Assembly (NCBI RefSeq): GCF_024347075.1
Contig: NZ_AP024900.1
Location: 806,001-870,000 of the forward strand
DNA: 64,000 nt
Direction: 5' to 3'
Source: Vibrio rarus
GTDB lineage: Bacteria > Pseudomonadota > Gammaproteobacteria > Enterobacterales > Vibrionaceae
This document shows, piece by piece, positions 16,761-26,451 of the stretch (its first letter is position 1; each line of letters begins with the position of its first letter). Below the pieces are notes generated by a model. The model searched no databases and had not been told where the DNA came from. It worked only from the letters and a program-made list of their open reading frames with translations. Made by a program: the position numbers and the translations under genes.

Positions 16761-18956
16761 TTAATTATTTGCGATATAGGTTGAAGATGCTGCGCGCTGT
16801 GATTTATGAACAGCAAATATCCCCGCATCTTGATTCATTTTTATGGTTGCTTCTAAGTCTGGTTTTTTATGCTGGCGCCTCGCAATAGACTCGCGGCCCG
16901 TTTCAATAGCCTGAGCGATGGCCAACACGTTACCGTCATCAAAACGACGTCCCATCACATGAGTGGATACAGGAGTACCTGGTACGCTCTGTTTATAAAA
17001 ATGCCACATGCTCATGATTGAACCATCTTTAGTTTCATAACCAAAAGGAACTGAAGCGGAAGGCGCCCCCGCTAATGCATACACGTTTGCCAAACTCTGT
17101 TGAGAGACCAATACCTGAAAATCATGATGGCTAAAGTAACTATCTACCGTTTGTTCCCACCCTTTACGCTTAGATTCAGCATCGCCTAAACAATGAGTAC
17201 GTGATTGGGTTGAATGAGCTGAATTAACAATATCCGTTTGACCCCATACCGCTCTTCTTTGTGGATACTTGTTATTAAACGCCATCAATTCCGCAACAGA
17301 TTTGACGGGCATATTTTCTGCCTTCGCCATATCTGCAAACTCGAAATTAAACTCACATTCTAAATTAAGCTTTGGTGCATTTGTATTATTTGGGGCTGCA
17401 TACACTACTTCATAGCTGACGCCTGCATTATCTAAGGTTGCTCTTATATCCGTAAGCCATGCTGCCGATGACTTCCCTTTAGCGAACAGACCTACTTTAA
17501 TACCCTGATAAACAGATGGTTTTAAGTACTCTACATAATTTACAGGAGTCTTATCTTTCACCTCGGAATAGAGTGGATCGTCTGAATCGGGGTCGGCCAG
17601 TACATTAAGCTCTACAGCGGCATCTTCAACGGTTCTAGCCATTGGGCCAGCACTATCTTGCGAAGCGGCTAAAGGGATGATGTGCGAGCGTGATACAAGA
17701 CCAATACTAGGTTTAAACCCAACAATTGAGCCCATTTCAGACGGTGCATTAATGGAGCCTTGAGTTTCAGTACCAACGGTCACTGTCGCAAACTCAGCCG
17801 CTGAGGCAGCACCAGAGCCAGAACTTGATCCCAGCACACTGTAAAATCCATAGGGGTTGCGTGTTTGGCCACCCACATTACTAAATCCGTTTGGATCTAG
17901 CTCAGTAAAGTAATTGGCATTTTCAGATAAGTTGGTTTTACCTAAAATGACGGCACCGGCATCCCGTAGGCGTTTAACGATATGCGCATCGTGGGCAGGG
18001 TTCCAATCCAGTAATGCGGACATTCCGCCAGTGGTATGCATTTTATCGTTTGTTTCGATATTATCTTTAATAAGAACAGGGATCCCCAACATATCCGAAG
18101 ACGCCTTGCCATCTGCGCGAACTTGATCAGCGTAGCGAGCCAAAGTTAAGGCATCGGGGTTAAGCTCTAGCACAGAGTTCAATTTGTTGATGTCATACTT
18201 ACCAATGCGTACCAAATAAAACTTGGTAAGATCAACGGAAGTAAGTTGACCCTCTTGCATCGCCTGTTGTAATTCTTTGATAGAGCGCCCTAAAATCAAA
18301 GGTGCAAAGGCATCATAATCAAATCCTGCTAACGCTTGATCAAATTGCTTAAAATTACGAAATACCTTCCCATAATAATCAGCAGGCTCTGAAGTCGCCT
18401 CAAACCCATCTTTTTTATGCTGATCTGGAGTGGCTTTATCGGCCTTGATACCAGTCCAACCTTCTACATCTGAAATAAATTGATATGGATTAGGCTGTTG
18501 AGAGGCTGGATAAGAAGGTTGATGCGGAATTGTTGCGGTAGATGAAGCAATCGCATCAGGCGCTTTTTTAGCGGGTATAGAATCCGTGGTGCTAGGCGTA
18601 TTGTTTGCTGGATTAGCATCGGTTGTGCTAGGAGCATTGTTTGCTGAACTAGAATCGGTGGTGCTAGGGGTATTGTTTGCTGAACTAGAATCGGTGGTGC
18701 TAGGAGTATTTTTTGCTGGACCAGAATCGGTGGTGCTAGAGGTATTTTTTACTGGACCAGAATTCGTTGTATCAGGAGCATTTATTGCGGGCAAAGAGTC
18801 TGTTGTATTAGGAGCGGTTTTTGCTAGTCCTGAATCCGTTGCTACAGTAGAAGACTTATCGGGTAATGGAGTGGTTGAGGTATTATTATCACCACCACCA
18901 CAACCAGGTAATACCACGCTAATAGCTATAGCGAGGAGAGACAGATTAAACTTCAT
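16761..18956 (-). CDS. amidase-signature lipoprotein with low-complexity stalk
   Basis: 731 residues. A lipoprotein signal (MKFNLSLLAIAISVVLPGC, lipid on Cys19) is followed by a Ser/Thr/Asn/Pro-rich stalk of about 110 residues. The stalk is built of a repeated 12-residue unit like TTDSSSANNTPS. The amidase-signature domain follows, with the triad Lys in GIPVLIKDNIE, Ser in LGSSSGSGAA, and nucleophile Ser in GTETQGSI. The family hydrolyses amide bonds of many small substrates; the substrate here is unknown. Membrane anchoring and the flexible stalk suggest it works at the cell surface or in the periplasm. The start has an AAGGAA site. Confidence 0.85.
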   Translation of the reverse strand: MKFNLSLLAIAISVVLPGCGGGDNNTSTTPLPDKSSTVATDSGLAKTAPNTTDSLPAINAPDTTNSGPVKNTSSTTDSGPAKNTPSTTDSSSANNTPSTTDSSSANNAPSTTDANPANNTPSTTDSIPAKKAPDAIASSTATIPHQPSYPASQQPNPYQFISDVEGWTGIKADKATPDQHKKDGFEATSEPADYYGKVFRNFKQFDQALAGFDYDAFAPLILGRSIKELQQAMQEGQLTSVDLTKFYLVRIGKYDINKLNSVLELNPDALTLARYADQVRADGKASSDMLGIPVLIKDNIETNDKMHTTGGMSALLDWNPAHDAHIVKRLRDAGAVILGKTNLSENANYFTELDPNGFSNVGGQTRNPYGFYSVLGSSSGSGAASAAEFATVTVGTETQGSINAPSEMGSIVGFKPSIGLVSRSHIIPLAASQDSAGPMARTVEDAAVELNVLADPDSDDPLYSEVKDKTPVNYVEYLKPSVYQGIKVGLFAKGKSSAAWLTDIRATLDNAGVSYEVVYAAPNNTNAPKLNLECEFNFEFADMAKAENMPVKSVAELMAFNNKYPQRRAVWGQTDIVNSAHSTQSRTHCLGDAESKRKGWEQTVDSYFSHHDFQVLVSQQSLANVYALAGAPSASVPFGYETKDGSIMSMWHFYKQSVPGTPVSTHVMGRRFDDGNVLAIAQAIETGRESIARRQHKKPDLEATIKMNQDAGIFAVHKSQRAASSTYIANN

Positions 18957-19818
18957 GCAAATTCCTTGTGGATAAATTCAATAACATACTTGCAGGTAGC
19001 GTATCATGTATTGTTTTTTTAAAAACATGACAGCAACGCCATTTTAAATAGTAATTCAATTAAAAAAAATGCTTCAATATGATATGTATTGCATTGAATT
19101 ACTGGTTTTAAAACTTATTTGTTAATATTTACCGTTTATTCTTAAATAACCTAGGAACTCAAGGTGAACTATTAACGTGGTTTTAATCGTTACGATAGTA
19201 AATTTAAATGACGACTATGGTGGATGCATAAAGGCATTCATTTTGTAGACTTGAGTTTAATAGTGTTGCGATATGTTTCATATTAATCCAAGCGTTATAG
19301 ATCTGGTTTTGATAAGGGATTAGTTTCTTATTGTCCGATATATGTATGCATCATGCATAAATACAAGATTAACGAATGCTTTCTGTACCAGATAATTTCC
19401 CAACGATTAACACCTGATAGCTTCTAGGTACACTGTTGTATCCTGTTATTTATAATGGGCGGATATGCATTTCTGGTCATATTCATAAGAGACTAGTTGA
19501 TTACCTTAACACAAATTCAAGTTTTTCTGCCATTAGTTGAATTGACGAAACAATGATCTTTGTTTATCTTGAAGTGAAACTGACCGACTCATTTACTATA
19601 CGTGAACACTAGTATTAATAGTCAAGGTAGCCAAAAAGGTAGAATACTAGGGGTAGTTCCCATGCTAGTGATGTGAGGTCAAGAGATCCATTGTGTATCC
19701 TAAGTAATAATTGAACGACATGAGTCGTACTCATGTCATTTATAAAATAATTAACAATAGCTAGGTTTTAATTAAGAGATTTAATTAAAATCAGTTATGG
19801 ATAAAAGTGTTTTAATAG
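18957..19818. other. AT-rich gene-free stretch with a hairpin
   Basis: About 860 bases with no convincing coding frame, lying between a divergent amidase gene and the start of the chaperone-like operon. Close to the operon, at 19717-19737, an 8-bp perfect stem (GACATGAG and CTCATGTC, 5-base loop) could be a terminator or a leader structure. The length leaves room for the operon's promoter and regulatory sites. I see no recognisable operator. Confidence 0.5.
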
Positions 19819-21258
19819 ATGAAAAGAATATTAAATAATCCATTTCGTATTTTAGGTGGGCTTGCAAACTATTCTGAAAGAGAATTAATTTCAAGTGCGC
19901 GTAAGGCATCAAGGTTTTTAAGTATAGGGAAAGAGTTTAACTTTGAGTATGATTTTTCTTTCTTACCAAAGTTAAATCGTCAAGCAAGTGATCTTGATGA
20001 TGCACAAAGAGCGCTTGAAAGACGCGAAGACCGTTTTTTGTTCGGACTATTCTGGTTCGTAAACTCAAACAGTTTTGATGAAATGGCCCTTCAATCCATG
20101 AAAGAAGGCGATATAAATACAGCCCTTCAAGTTCTTAGCAAGGTAACAAAAGATCGTTCAATTAGTGCTAAGAATATATCATCCCTTAACAATGTCTCTA
20201 CACTTCAATTGCTCTCCGATGATGTGAGAGAAGTAAAATTAGGTATCGCTAATAAATTTAAAGTTATCAGATCTGCCTATGTTAATGAATTTGTTAAGAG
20301 TATCGTTGATGACGAATTTGTTATTTCAATAGAAGCAGTGGAAGGAGCGTTTATCGATAGCTTTGCAGAGCGTGCAGATATCCATGACCTTTTTGAGTTA
20401 GCGCCCGAAGATATTAAAACACAATTAGCATCAGCTGCAACAGATACTGACTTTTTTAAAATTGAAAGAGAGTTAGAAGAGCTAAAAAATAATGAACTGG
20501 ATTATTCTATTGATAGTGAAATTGATAGCTTTATTTCAAAAATTACGGGGCATTATGATAAAATAGTCACATTGCTTGGCTCTCAAGATATGAAAGTAAA
20601 AAGTATCTCAACCCAGATTGCAGAGGTAATCTTATCAAAACACATATCTTACTTTAACAGCCATTTAAATAGTTCAGGTATAAAAAAAGCTATTTTAGGG
20701 GCTAAGAGCATTTTGTTATCAGGCCAAGTTTACGCACTTTCAGATTCGATGCGTAAGAAATATATTGAAAATATAAAAGAACTTGATGAAATGTTAGAGG
20801 TGGAGAAATATGAGGCTCATATAAGACTTTTTAATAGTAAAATTGATGATGCTCTTAGAAATAATAGTCTTTCCCAAATGGTGGTTGAGGCTCGTAAGGC
20901 ACTCGATACTCTAGAAGACAAAATATCTCAAAGTCATGACGCATTTCAAATTGCTTCAAATAACGCGGTTGTTGCTATAATGAATAAGTGTATTGATAAA
21001 GGTAACGCTGTCCAGAGGGGTTCATACTCAATTAATGATGTATCTAAAACAATGGGGCAGTGTATCTCTGCTATGAACGCCTTAACTCAAATAAGTATGA
21101 CGGCAAGCAATCGTCGGCATTATAATAGTAACTTACAAGTAATGAAAGATGTGAAGTTTAGAGCGGATCAAGTAATTTCTAAACGTACGCAAGATAAATT
21201 CTGGCAGGTTGTTGTTTGGATAGCTTTTATTGCAATAATCATTATTTTTGCTAACTAA
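19819..21258 (+). CDS. tail-anchored J-domain-like protein of a chaperone operon
   Basis: 479 residues. The N-terminal roughly 105 residues start NNPFRILGGLANYSERELI and continue with LNRQASDLDDAQRALERRED and FLFGLFWFVNSNSFDEMAL. This resembles the NPFRILG-type DnaJ-like modules that I know from uncharacterised bacterial proteins. The HPD tripeptide of true J domains is absent. The middle is alpha-helical and charged. The last 19 residues (FWQVVVWIAFIAIIIIFAN) form a membrane helix at the extreme C-terminus, so the protein is probably tail-anchored with its bulk in the cytoplasm. It is the first gene of the operon with a membrane coiled-coil protein, an Hsp70 and an AAA+ ATPase. The J-like role is inference supported by the linked Hsp70. 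Confidence 0.7.
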   Translation: MKRILNNPFRILGGLANYSERELISSARKASRFLSIGKEFNFEYDFSFLPKLNRQASDLDDAQRALERREDRFLFGLFWFVNSNSFDEMALQSMKEGDINTALQVLSKVTKDRSISAKNISSLNNVSTLQLLSDDVREVKLGIANKFKVIRSAYVNEFVKSIVDDEFVISIEAVEGAFIDSFAERADIHDLFELAPEDIKTQLASAATDTDFFKIERELEELKNNELDYSIDSEIDSFISKITGHYDKIVTLLGSQDMKVKSISTQIAEVILSKHISYFNSHLNSSGIKKAILGAKSILLSGQVYALSDSMRKKYIENIKELDEMLEVEKYEAHIRLFNSKIDDALRNNSLSQMVVEARKALDTLEDKISQSHDAFQIASNNAVVAIMNKCIDKGNAVQRGSYSINDVSKTMGQCISAMNALTQISMTASNRRHYNSNLQVMKDVKFRADQVISKRTQDKFWQVVVWIAFIAIIIIFAN

Positions 21259-21323
21259 ATTATCATTTTCAATTATGCTAACTAGGTTGGCGCATCATTT
21301 TTCTTTTAACTAATTAACTTACT

Positions 21324-22427
21324 ATGAATAAAAAAATCATAAAATTATGCGTTGCTTCTGTACTTTCTGTTGTAACTTTTAGCGCACTTGCTACAGGCCC
21401 TACAATTGTTCCTGCCTCAAATACAGAGGTGTTATCTAAACAAAATACTAAAGCTATCACAGCTCTTCAACAATCAGATAAAAGTCATGTAACCAAAGTT
21501 AAGGCACTATCATCAGAGATTAGTCAGATACGAAGTGACCTCAATACAATGAAACCCCGAGTTAACGAAAACTATCGCTACGTGACAAATATCTGGCGAG
21601 CACTTGGCGGTGAATATAATAAATCTACAGTTGAGCAAGACATCAAAAGCGTTAATGAACTTGCTCAAAAACTAAGTATACAAGCCACTGAGTTAGATAT
21701 AGCGTTAAAACGTATTGCTGATAAATCAGTTGAGCTTGATAAAAAGTCAAAACTGTTGGATGAATTAATCAAATCAGTAGATGCAAAATCTATGTCTGGC
21801 TTGAGTAATTTGCACAAGGTTACTGAGGTTCAAAGCACTCAAGCACAAAAAGATAAAAAGGTGTTTTATTATCTTTTGATTGCCTTATCTTTGTTTGTCA
21901 CGTTGTTAATCGGTTTTGTTGCTGGTCGCACACGTAAGCGTTCAACCACTCTTGCAGAGCAGTTAAGCGAAACCAAAAATGCACAAATGAAACTTGAAGA
22001 GGCATCGGTTGAGTTAGATGTTAAGTTAGCGAATTACTTAAATAACCAAATGCATTTCGAGCAAGCAAAAGTTGTAAATACACAAGAGACGGAAGTTGAT
22101 CATACCTTTATGCTAAACGTGGCTGATGAAGTGACGCGTATGCAAAAAAATATTCATCGCCTAACAGAAAAGAAAGTGAAGGGCACCAAACCGTTGCTTA
22201 AAGGTATTGAACGAATGAAGGCTTCACTAGAAGAGTCTGGTTATGAAATGGTGGAACTTCTTGGCCAGTCTTACGATGAACGTAAAAATATGGAAGTAGT
22301 TAATATACACGATGATGATAGCTTAGAAAATGGGCAGAAACTTATTACAAAAGTAATGAGACCACAAGTTAACTACAACGGTAAATTAATCCAGCGTGCT
22401 CAAGTAGATATTTCAGTAAATTTATAG
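21324..22427 (+). CDS. signal-peptide, single-pass coiled-coil membrane protein
   Basis: 367 residues with a Sec signal peptide (about 1-23, ending FSALA). A helical, coiled-coil-prone periplasmic part follows (about 35-175). A single membrane helix lies at about 180-201 (VFYYLLIALSLFVTLLIGFV), followed by basic RTRKRS and a second helical region in the cytoplasm (about 208-367). The layout suggests a bitopic protein linking periplasm and cytoplasm. I recognise no catalytic motif. Its stop overlaps the GTG start of the Hsp70 gene, implying coupled translation. It could be a sensor or membrane scaffold for the Hsp70/AAA+ pair. That is inference from topology and operon position only. Confidence 0.72.
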   Translation: MNKKIIKLCVASVLSVVTFSALATGPTIVPASNTEVLSKQNTKAITALQQSDKSHVTKVKALSSEISQIRSDLNTMKPRVNENYRYVTNIWRALGGEYNKSTVEQDIKSVNELAQKLSIQATELDIALKRIADKSVELDKKSKLLDELIKSVDAKSMSGLSNLHKVTEVQSTQAQKDKKVFYYLLIALSLFVTLLIGFVAGRTRKRSTTLAEQLSETKNAQMKLEEASVELDVKLANYLNNQMHFEQAKVVNTQETEVDHTFMLNVADEVTRMQKNIHRLTEKKVKGTKPLLKGIERMKASLEESGYEMVELLGQSYDERKNMEVVNIHDDDSLENGQKLITKVMRPQVNYNGKLIQRAQVDISVNL

Positions 22428-24955
22428 TGAAAAGAATGAAAATAATGAAAAGAACAATGATAGATTACGGTATCGATTTAGGTACTACAAACTCAGCTAT
22501 TAGCCGAGCTGAAAGCGGTGATTATAAAATCATTAAATCACTTGATAGTCAAAAAGATATCACGCCATCTAGTGTTGCTTTTAACCGTAAAGGTGCAATA
22601 TTTATCGGTGAATCGGCTTACAACATATTCCGCCTAGAATCTATAAAAGCGATGAAAAAGCCCAATGCGAAATTTAACTCATTTATCGAGTACAAACGCA
22701 CTATGGGAACAGATGCAACCTATACTTCCTCTTTTAAAGGACAAGACTTTCATTCTGAAGACTTATCTGCTGAAGTGCTCAAGCACTTAAAGGGCTATGT
22801 GCAAGATGAAATTGTAAACTCTGCTGTTATTACGATTCCTGCTGGTTATACAGCTAACCAAATTGACGCAGTAAAGCGTGCGGGTAAGCTTGCAGGTTTT
22901 TCATATGTAGAAACTCTTCAAGAACCAGTAGCAGCGGCGATGGCCTATGGCATAGATAATACTAAAGATGGTTATTGGTTAGTATTTGATTTTGGTGGAG
23001 GGACGTATGACTCAGCACTAATCAAGGTAGATGAAGGTATTGTAAAGGTAATCGATACTGAGGGTGACAATTATCTGGGAGGTAAAGACCTAGACTTTGC
23101 AATTGTTGATAAAGTCATTATTCCTCATATTCAAGACGAATTTGAACTCGATGACTTGCTTTCTGATTCAGAGCAAAGAGCCGCTTTTCGTAATGCGTTT
23201 AAATTTTATGCAGAAGATATAAAAAACAACTTATCCTTTAAAGACTCCTATCAATTGTATGTAGACCCTGGTGACTGTGGTGAGGATGATGATGGAGAAG
23301 AGATTGAAATAGATTTAGTTATCTCACAGTCTGACTTAGAAAATGTATTTGCACCGGTTTTACAGCGGGCTATTGATTTGTCGAACGACCTTCTTTCACG
23401 TAATAATCTTACAGGCGATTCACTTGACTCTTTAATATTAGTTGGTGGTCCAACACTATCTCCAATCTTACGTGAAATGGTTGCAGAGCAAATCTGTAAG
23501 CCAGATACCAGCGTTGACCCTATGACGGTTGTCTCTCGTGGGGCTGCGATATACGCTTCAACCCGCTCTTTACCAGAAAATGTGCTAAATGAATCTCGTG
23601 ACTCTGAACTAGTACAACTATCTATAGATTTTGAATCATCAAGTGTTGAGTTAGAAGAGTTTGTTAGCATCAAGCTCGCGACCGATAAAATGAACTCAGA
23701 TCCAGGTGTAATTACTGTTCAGTTAAGACGGAATGATGGCGCATGGATGAGTGAGAAAATTGAGATATCTGAGCGTGGTGAAATCTTTGATGTTGAACTG
23801 GTAAAGGGCAAGACAAACAGTTTTGATATAGTGGTTTTTGATAGTCGTGGTAGTACAGTTGAGGTGCAGCCTAGCTCATTTAATATCATCCAAGGCTCAG
23901 TGTTGGGCAGCATGACACTGCCACATAACTTTGGTATTGAAGTGTTTGATACTAAAACTGAAAAAGCCGTGTTTGCTCCAATTCAGGGGCTTGAGAAAAA
24001 CAAGTCACTGCCTGCAACAGGTGTTTATACGAATTTGAAAACACAGCAAGATATTCGCCCAGGCAATGCTTCAGATAATATCAAAATTCCACTTTATCAA
24101 GGTGGAAGTGACGCAAAAGGTTCTCGAGCGATTTATAATGAGCATGTGTATAACGCTATTATTACGGGTGCAGATATTCCATCTATGCTACCAGCCGGCT
24201 CCATTATAAACCTACTCGTACGTGTAGATGAAAGCCAAACCGTTTCTTTTGAAGCTGAAATTCCAAGTCTTGATTTCACTTTTGAAGTGACGGTTCCGTC
24301 TGATAAGGTTCAATCAGTAGATACAAACTGGTTAAGTGAGCAGATAAACAAAGCACGTAATGATTTATACGAGCAAGATGATTATGACTCAGAGCTTCAT
24401 GAAGAGCTTAATCGTGCAGAAGAAGCATTAGAGTCAAATGCTAATGATGTTGATACTCAAATGCAAACGCGTAATAAACTCCGTGAAGTGATGAAACAAG
24501 TTGATAAGAATCACTCTGACGGTGAATGGGGTTATGTTGATGGCAAGATCCGTTCAGCACTTGAGCGCTGTCACAAAGCAAACAATGACATTGGTACAGC
24601 ACAAACAACCAGTGAACTGTCAGAGCTAGAGTCGGCTTACCGACAAATCAAAGCGTCAGAAGATGTGAAATCTGGTCGTCATTTGGTTAAGCAATTAAAT
24701 GACCTGCACTTTACAATTACAAGGTTTTACCAGTTGATTGACTTTATTCAGGGGGTGAATCAAGAGTTTAACTCAATTAATTGGAAAGACAGATTTGCGG
24801 CACGAAACGCAATTGATGAGGGTTTAAATGCTATCAACACTGCCCGAACAGCGGATGATTTACAACATTATGTAGGTCAGATTTTTCAATACATGCCCGA
24901 CCAGGTAAAAGGTGGTAGTGGCACGCAGTACGACAACAGCCTGCTTATCGGATAA
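22427..24955 (+). CDS. divergent Hsp70 chaperone with extra domain
   Basis: 842 residues. The Hsp70 nucleotide-binding domain spans about 12-385: phosphate-1 loop GIDLGTTNSA (15-24), phosphate-2 loop VFDFGGGTYDSA (186-197), adenosine loop LILVGGPTLSP (336-346), and the EPVAAAMAYG segment. Residues 395-490 are an extra beta-rich domain not present in DnaK. Residues 490-625 resemble a substrate-binding beta domain (TLPHNFGIEVFD, AVFAPIQGLEKNKSLPA). About 630-842 is a long helical tail. The GTG at 22427 overlaps the previous stop; ATGs at 22436, 22445 and 22457 are alternatives, and the last gives the most natural N-terminus. It is certainly Hsp70-like; the client is unknown. Confidence 0.85.
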   Translation: MKRMKIMKRTMIDYGIDLGTTNSAISRAESGDYKIIKSLDSQKDITPSSVAFNRKGAIFIGESAYNIFRLESIKAMKKPNAKFNSFIEYKRTMGTDATYTSSFKGQDFHSEDLSAEVLKHLKGYVQDEIVNSAVITIPAGYTANQIDAVKRAGKLAGFSYVETLQEPVAAAMAYGIDNTKDGYWLVFDFGGGTYDSALIKVDEGIVKVIDTEGDNYLGGKDLDFAIVDKVIIPHIQDEFELDDLLSDSEQRAAFRNAFKFYAEDIKNNLSFKDSYQLYVDPGDCGEDDDGEEIEIDLVISQSDLENVFAPVLQRAIDLSNDLLSRNNLTGDSLDSLILVGGPTLSPILREMVAEQICKPDTSVDPMTVVSRGAAIYASTRSLPENVLNESRDSELVQLSIDFESSSVELEEFVSIKLATDKMNSDPGVITVQLRRNDGAWMSEKIEISERGEIFDVELVKGKTNSFDIVVFDSRGSTVEVQPSSFNIIQGSVLGSMTLPHNFGIEVFDTKTEKAVFAPIQGLEKNKSLPATGVYTNLKTQQDIRPGNASDNIKIPLYQGGSDAKGSRAIYNEHVYNAIITGADIPSMLPAGSIINLLVRVDESQTVSFEAEIPSLDFTFEVTVPSDKVQSVDTNWLSEQINKARNDLYEQDDYDSELHEELNRAEEALESNANDVDTQMQTRNKLREVMKQVDKNHSDGEWGYVDGKIRSALERCHKANNDIGTAQTTSELSELESAYRQIKASEDVKSGRHLVKQLNDLHFTITRFYQLIDFIQGVNQEFNSINWKDRFAARNAIDEGLNAINTARTADDLQHYVGQIFQYMPDQVKGGSGTQYDNSLLIG

Positions 24956-26451
24956 TGAAAGGCGTACGCTTTAGTAAAGGGCAACTGGTGGGTGAGTATA
25001 CTATCCAGTTCCCATTAACCAAAGACACCTTTAGAGTGGTAAACTCTAAAGGTGCTTTGTTTTACTTAAAATCCCTATCTCACCCGATAAACGATTTCCC
25101 AAATGTTGCATCAAACTATCTGTCTAATTTTTCTATAGAGACGATTGATGGTTGCCCAATATTGATTGAAAATTACATTCAGGGCCTTAGCCTTGATAAA
25201 TATTTAAATCATCACGGATCAACAGTACAACTAATAAAAACGTTATTAAAAGAGCTATTTTTACTACTAAAAGATATAGGTAGTGAAATGGATATTGGTT
25301 TTTTAACAGAAGTGACCCAAAAAGATATCATTGTTGATTTTTCAGATGATGCTAATACATCATTTAAAGTGATTAACCTTGATAGGTTGCTTGAGAATAA
25401 TGCATCAATAAATGAGTCACAAGTGATTCATCACTTTGCGAAGTTGTCCTATGAAATCCTTTTTAATCGTTCATTTGACCTATCAACGGTGAATGATTTT
25501 TGGATTGATGACTCTGAACTTGGCTCTACTCTAAGTAAGCTTTTGAAGGTGTGTTTAGTTACGCCTTCGCATATAAGCACAGCAAAAACAGCACTTGAAA
25601 CTTTAGCCGGCAAGATCGAACTACCAACGCAGACGCTTCCAAGTGGTACTAAGGTTCAATCTCAAGTGGAATCAGGTAAAGGATTTTCTGCAATTGCAGG
25701 TATGGAGGGGCTTAAAGAGACTCTACGTGTCGATGTTATAGAAGCACTCCAAAACAAAGAACTTTATAAAAGCTATGGATTGTCCATTCCAAATGGCATC
25801 TTGTTTTATGGGCCACCTGGTTGCGGTAAAACGTTTTTTGCTCAGAAGCTATCAGAGGAAATAGGCATTAGCTTTTATACTATTGCACCAAGTGATATTC
25901 ATAGTAAGTGGGTAAATGAAAGCCAGGAAAAAGTAAAAGTTCTTTTTAACAAGGCAGAAGTCAACGCGCCAGCAATCATTTTTATTGATGAAATAGATGC
26001 TATAGCTCCTGCGCGTGGCGGTGGTGGAGTCAGTCATATGAACTTAGCTACAGTAAATGAGCTATTAACGCAGATAAATAACTGTGGAGACAGAGGTATT
26101 TTTGTTATTGGCGCTACCAACTTACCATCTTCGGTGGATAGTGCGTTATTACGTACTGGGCGATTTGATAAAAAAGTTCTGATTCCTGCCCCTGATAAAC
26201 AGGCAAGAAAAAGTTTATTCAAAACGATTTTATCGGAAAGACCGCTTGAAGATAAAATTTCATACACTCGGTTATCACGTTTGACGGAAAACTATGTCGC
26301 TAGTGATATCTATTACATTTGCAATGAATCCTCTCGAAAGGCTCTTGTAGGAAGAGTTAAAATCACTCAAGAAATGATTGAGAGCGTCATTATGAAATCA
26401 AAACCTTCAATCACACTAGAACAAATAGAAGAATTTTCAAAAGAATTATAA
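24955..26451 (+). CDS. pseudokinase-like / AAA+ ATPase fusion
   Basis: 498 residues; the ATG overlaps the Hsp70 stop (TAATG). The C-terminal half is a classic-clade AAA+ module: Walker A GPPGCGKT (286-293), Walker B IIFIDEIDAIAP (341-352), sensor Asn in GATN, and arginine fingers in LLRTGRFD (399-405), as in FtsH/Cdc48-type proteins. Residues 1-215 resemble a decayed protein-kinase fold: a glycine-poor strand and lysine in FYLKSL, a hinge-like ILIENYIQGLSLDKYLNHHG, FKVINLDRL in the DFG place, and a C-lobe-like end. The HRD and DFG residues are missing, so it is probably not an active kinase. No protease motif is seen. It may remodel proteins together with the Hsp70. Confidence 0.8.
   Translation: MKGVRFSKGQLVGEYTIQFPLTKDTFRVVNSKGALFYLKSLSHPINDFPNVASNYLSNFSIETIDGCPILIENYIQGLSLDKYLNHHGSTVQLIKTLLKELFLLLKDIGSEMDIGFLTEVTQKDIIVDFSDDANTSFKVINLDRLLENNASINESQVIHHFAKLSYEILFNRSFDLSTVNDFWIDDSELGSTLSKLLKVCLVTPSHISTAKTALETLAGKIELPTQTLPSGTKVQSQVESGKGFSAIAGMEGLKETLRVDVIEALQNKELYKSYGLSIPNGILFYGPPGCGKTFFAQKLSEEIGISFYTIAPSDIHSKWVNESQEKVKVLFNKAEVNAPAIIFIDEIDAIAPARGGGGVSHMNLATVNELLTQINNCGDRGIFVIGATNLPSSVDSALLRTGRFDKKVLIPAPDKQARKSLFKTILSERPLEDKISYTRLSRLTENYVASDIYYICNESSRKALVGRVKITQEMIESVIMKSKPSITLEQIEEFSKEL

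Noticed and set aside
18957..19818. A hidden gene or CRISPR array before the chaperone operon
   Set aside because: No regularly spaced repeats and no convincing frame were found; only a short hairpin.
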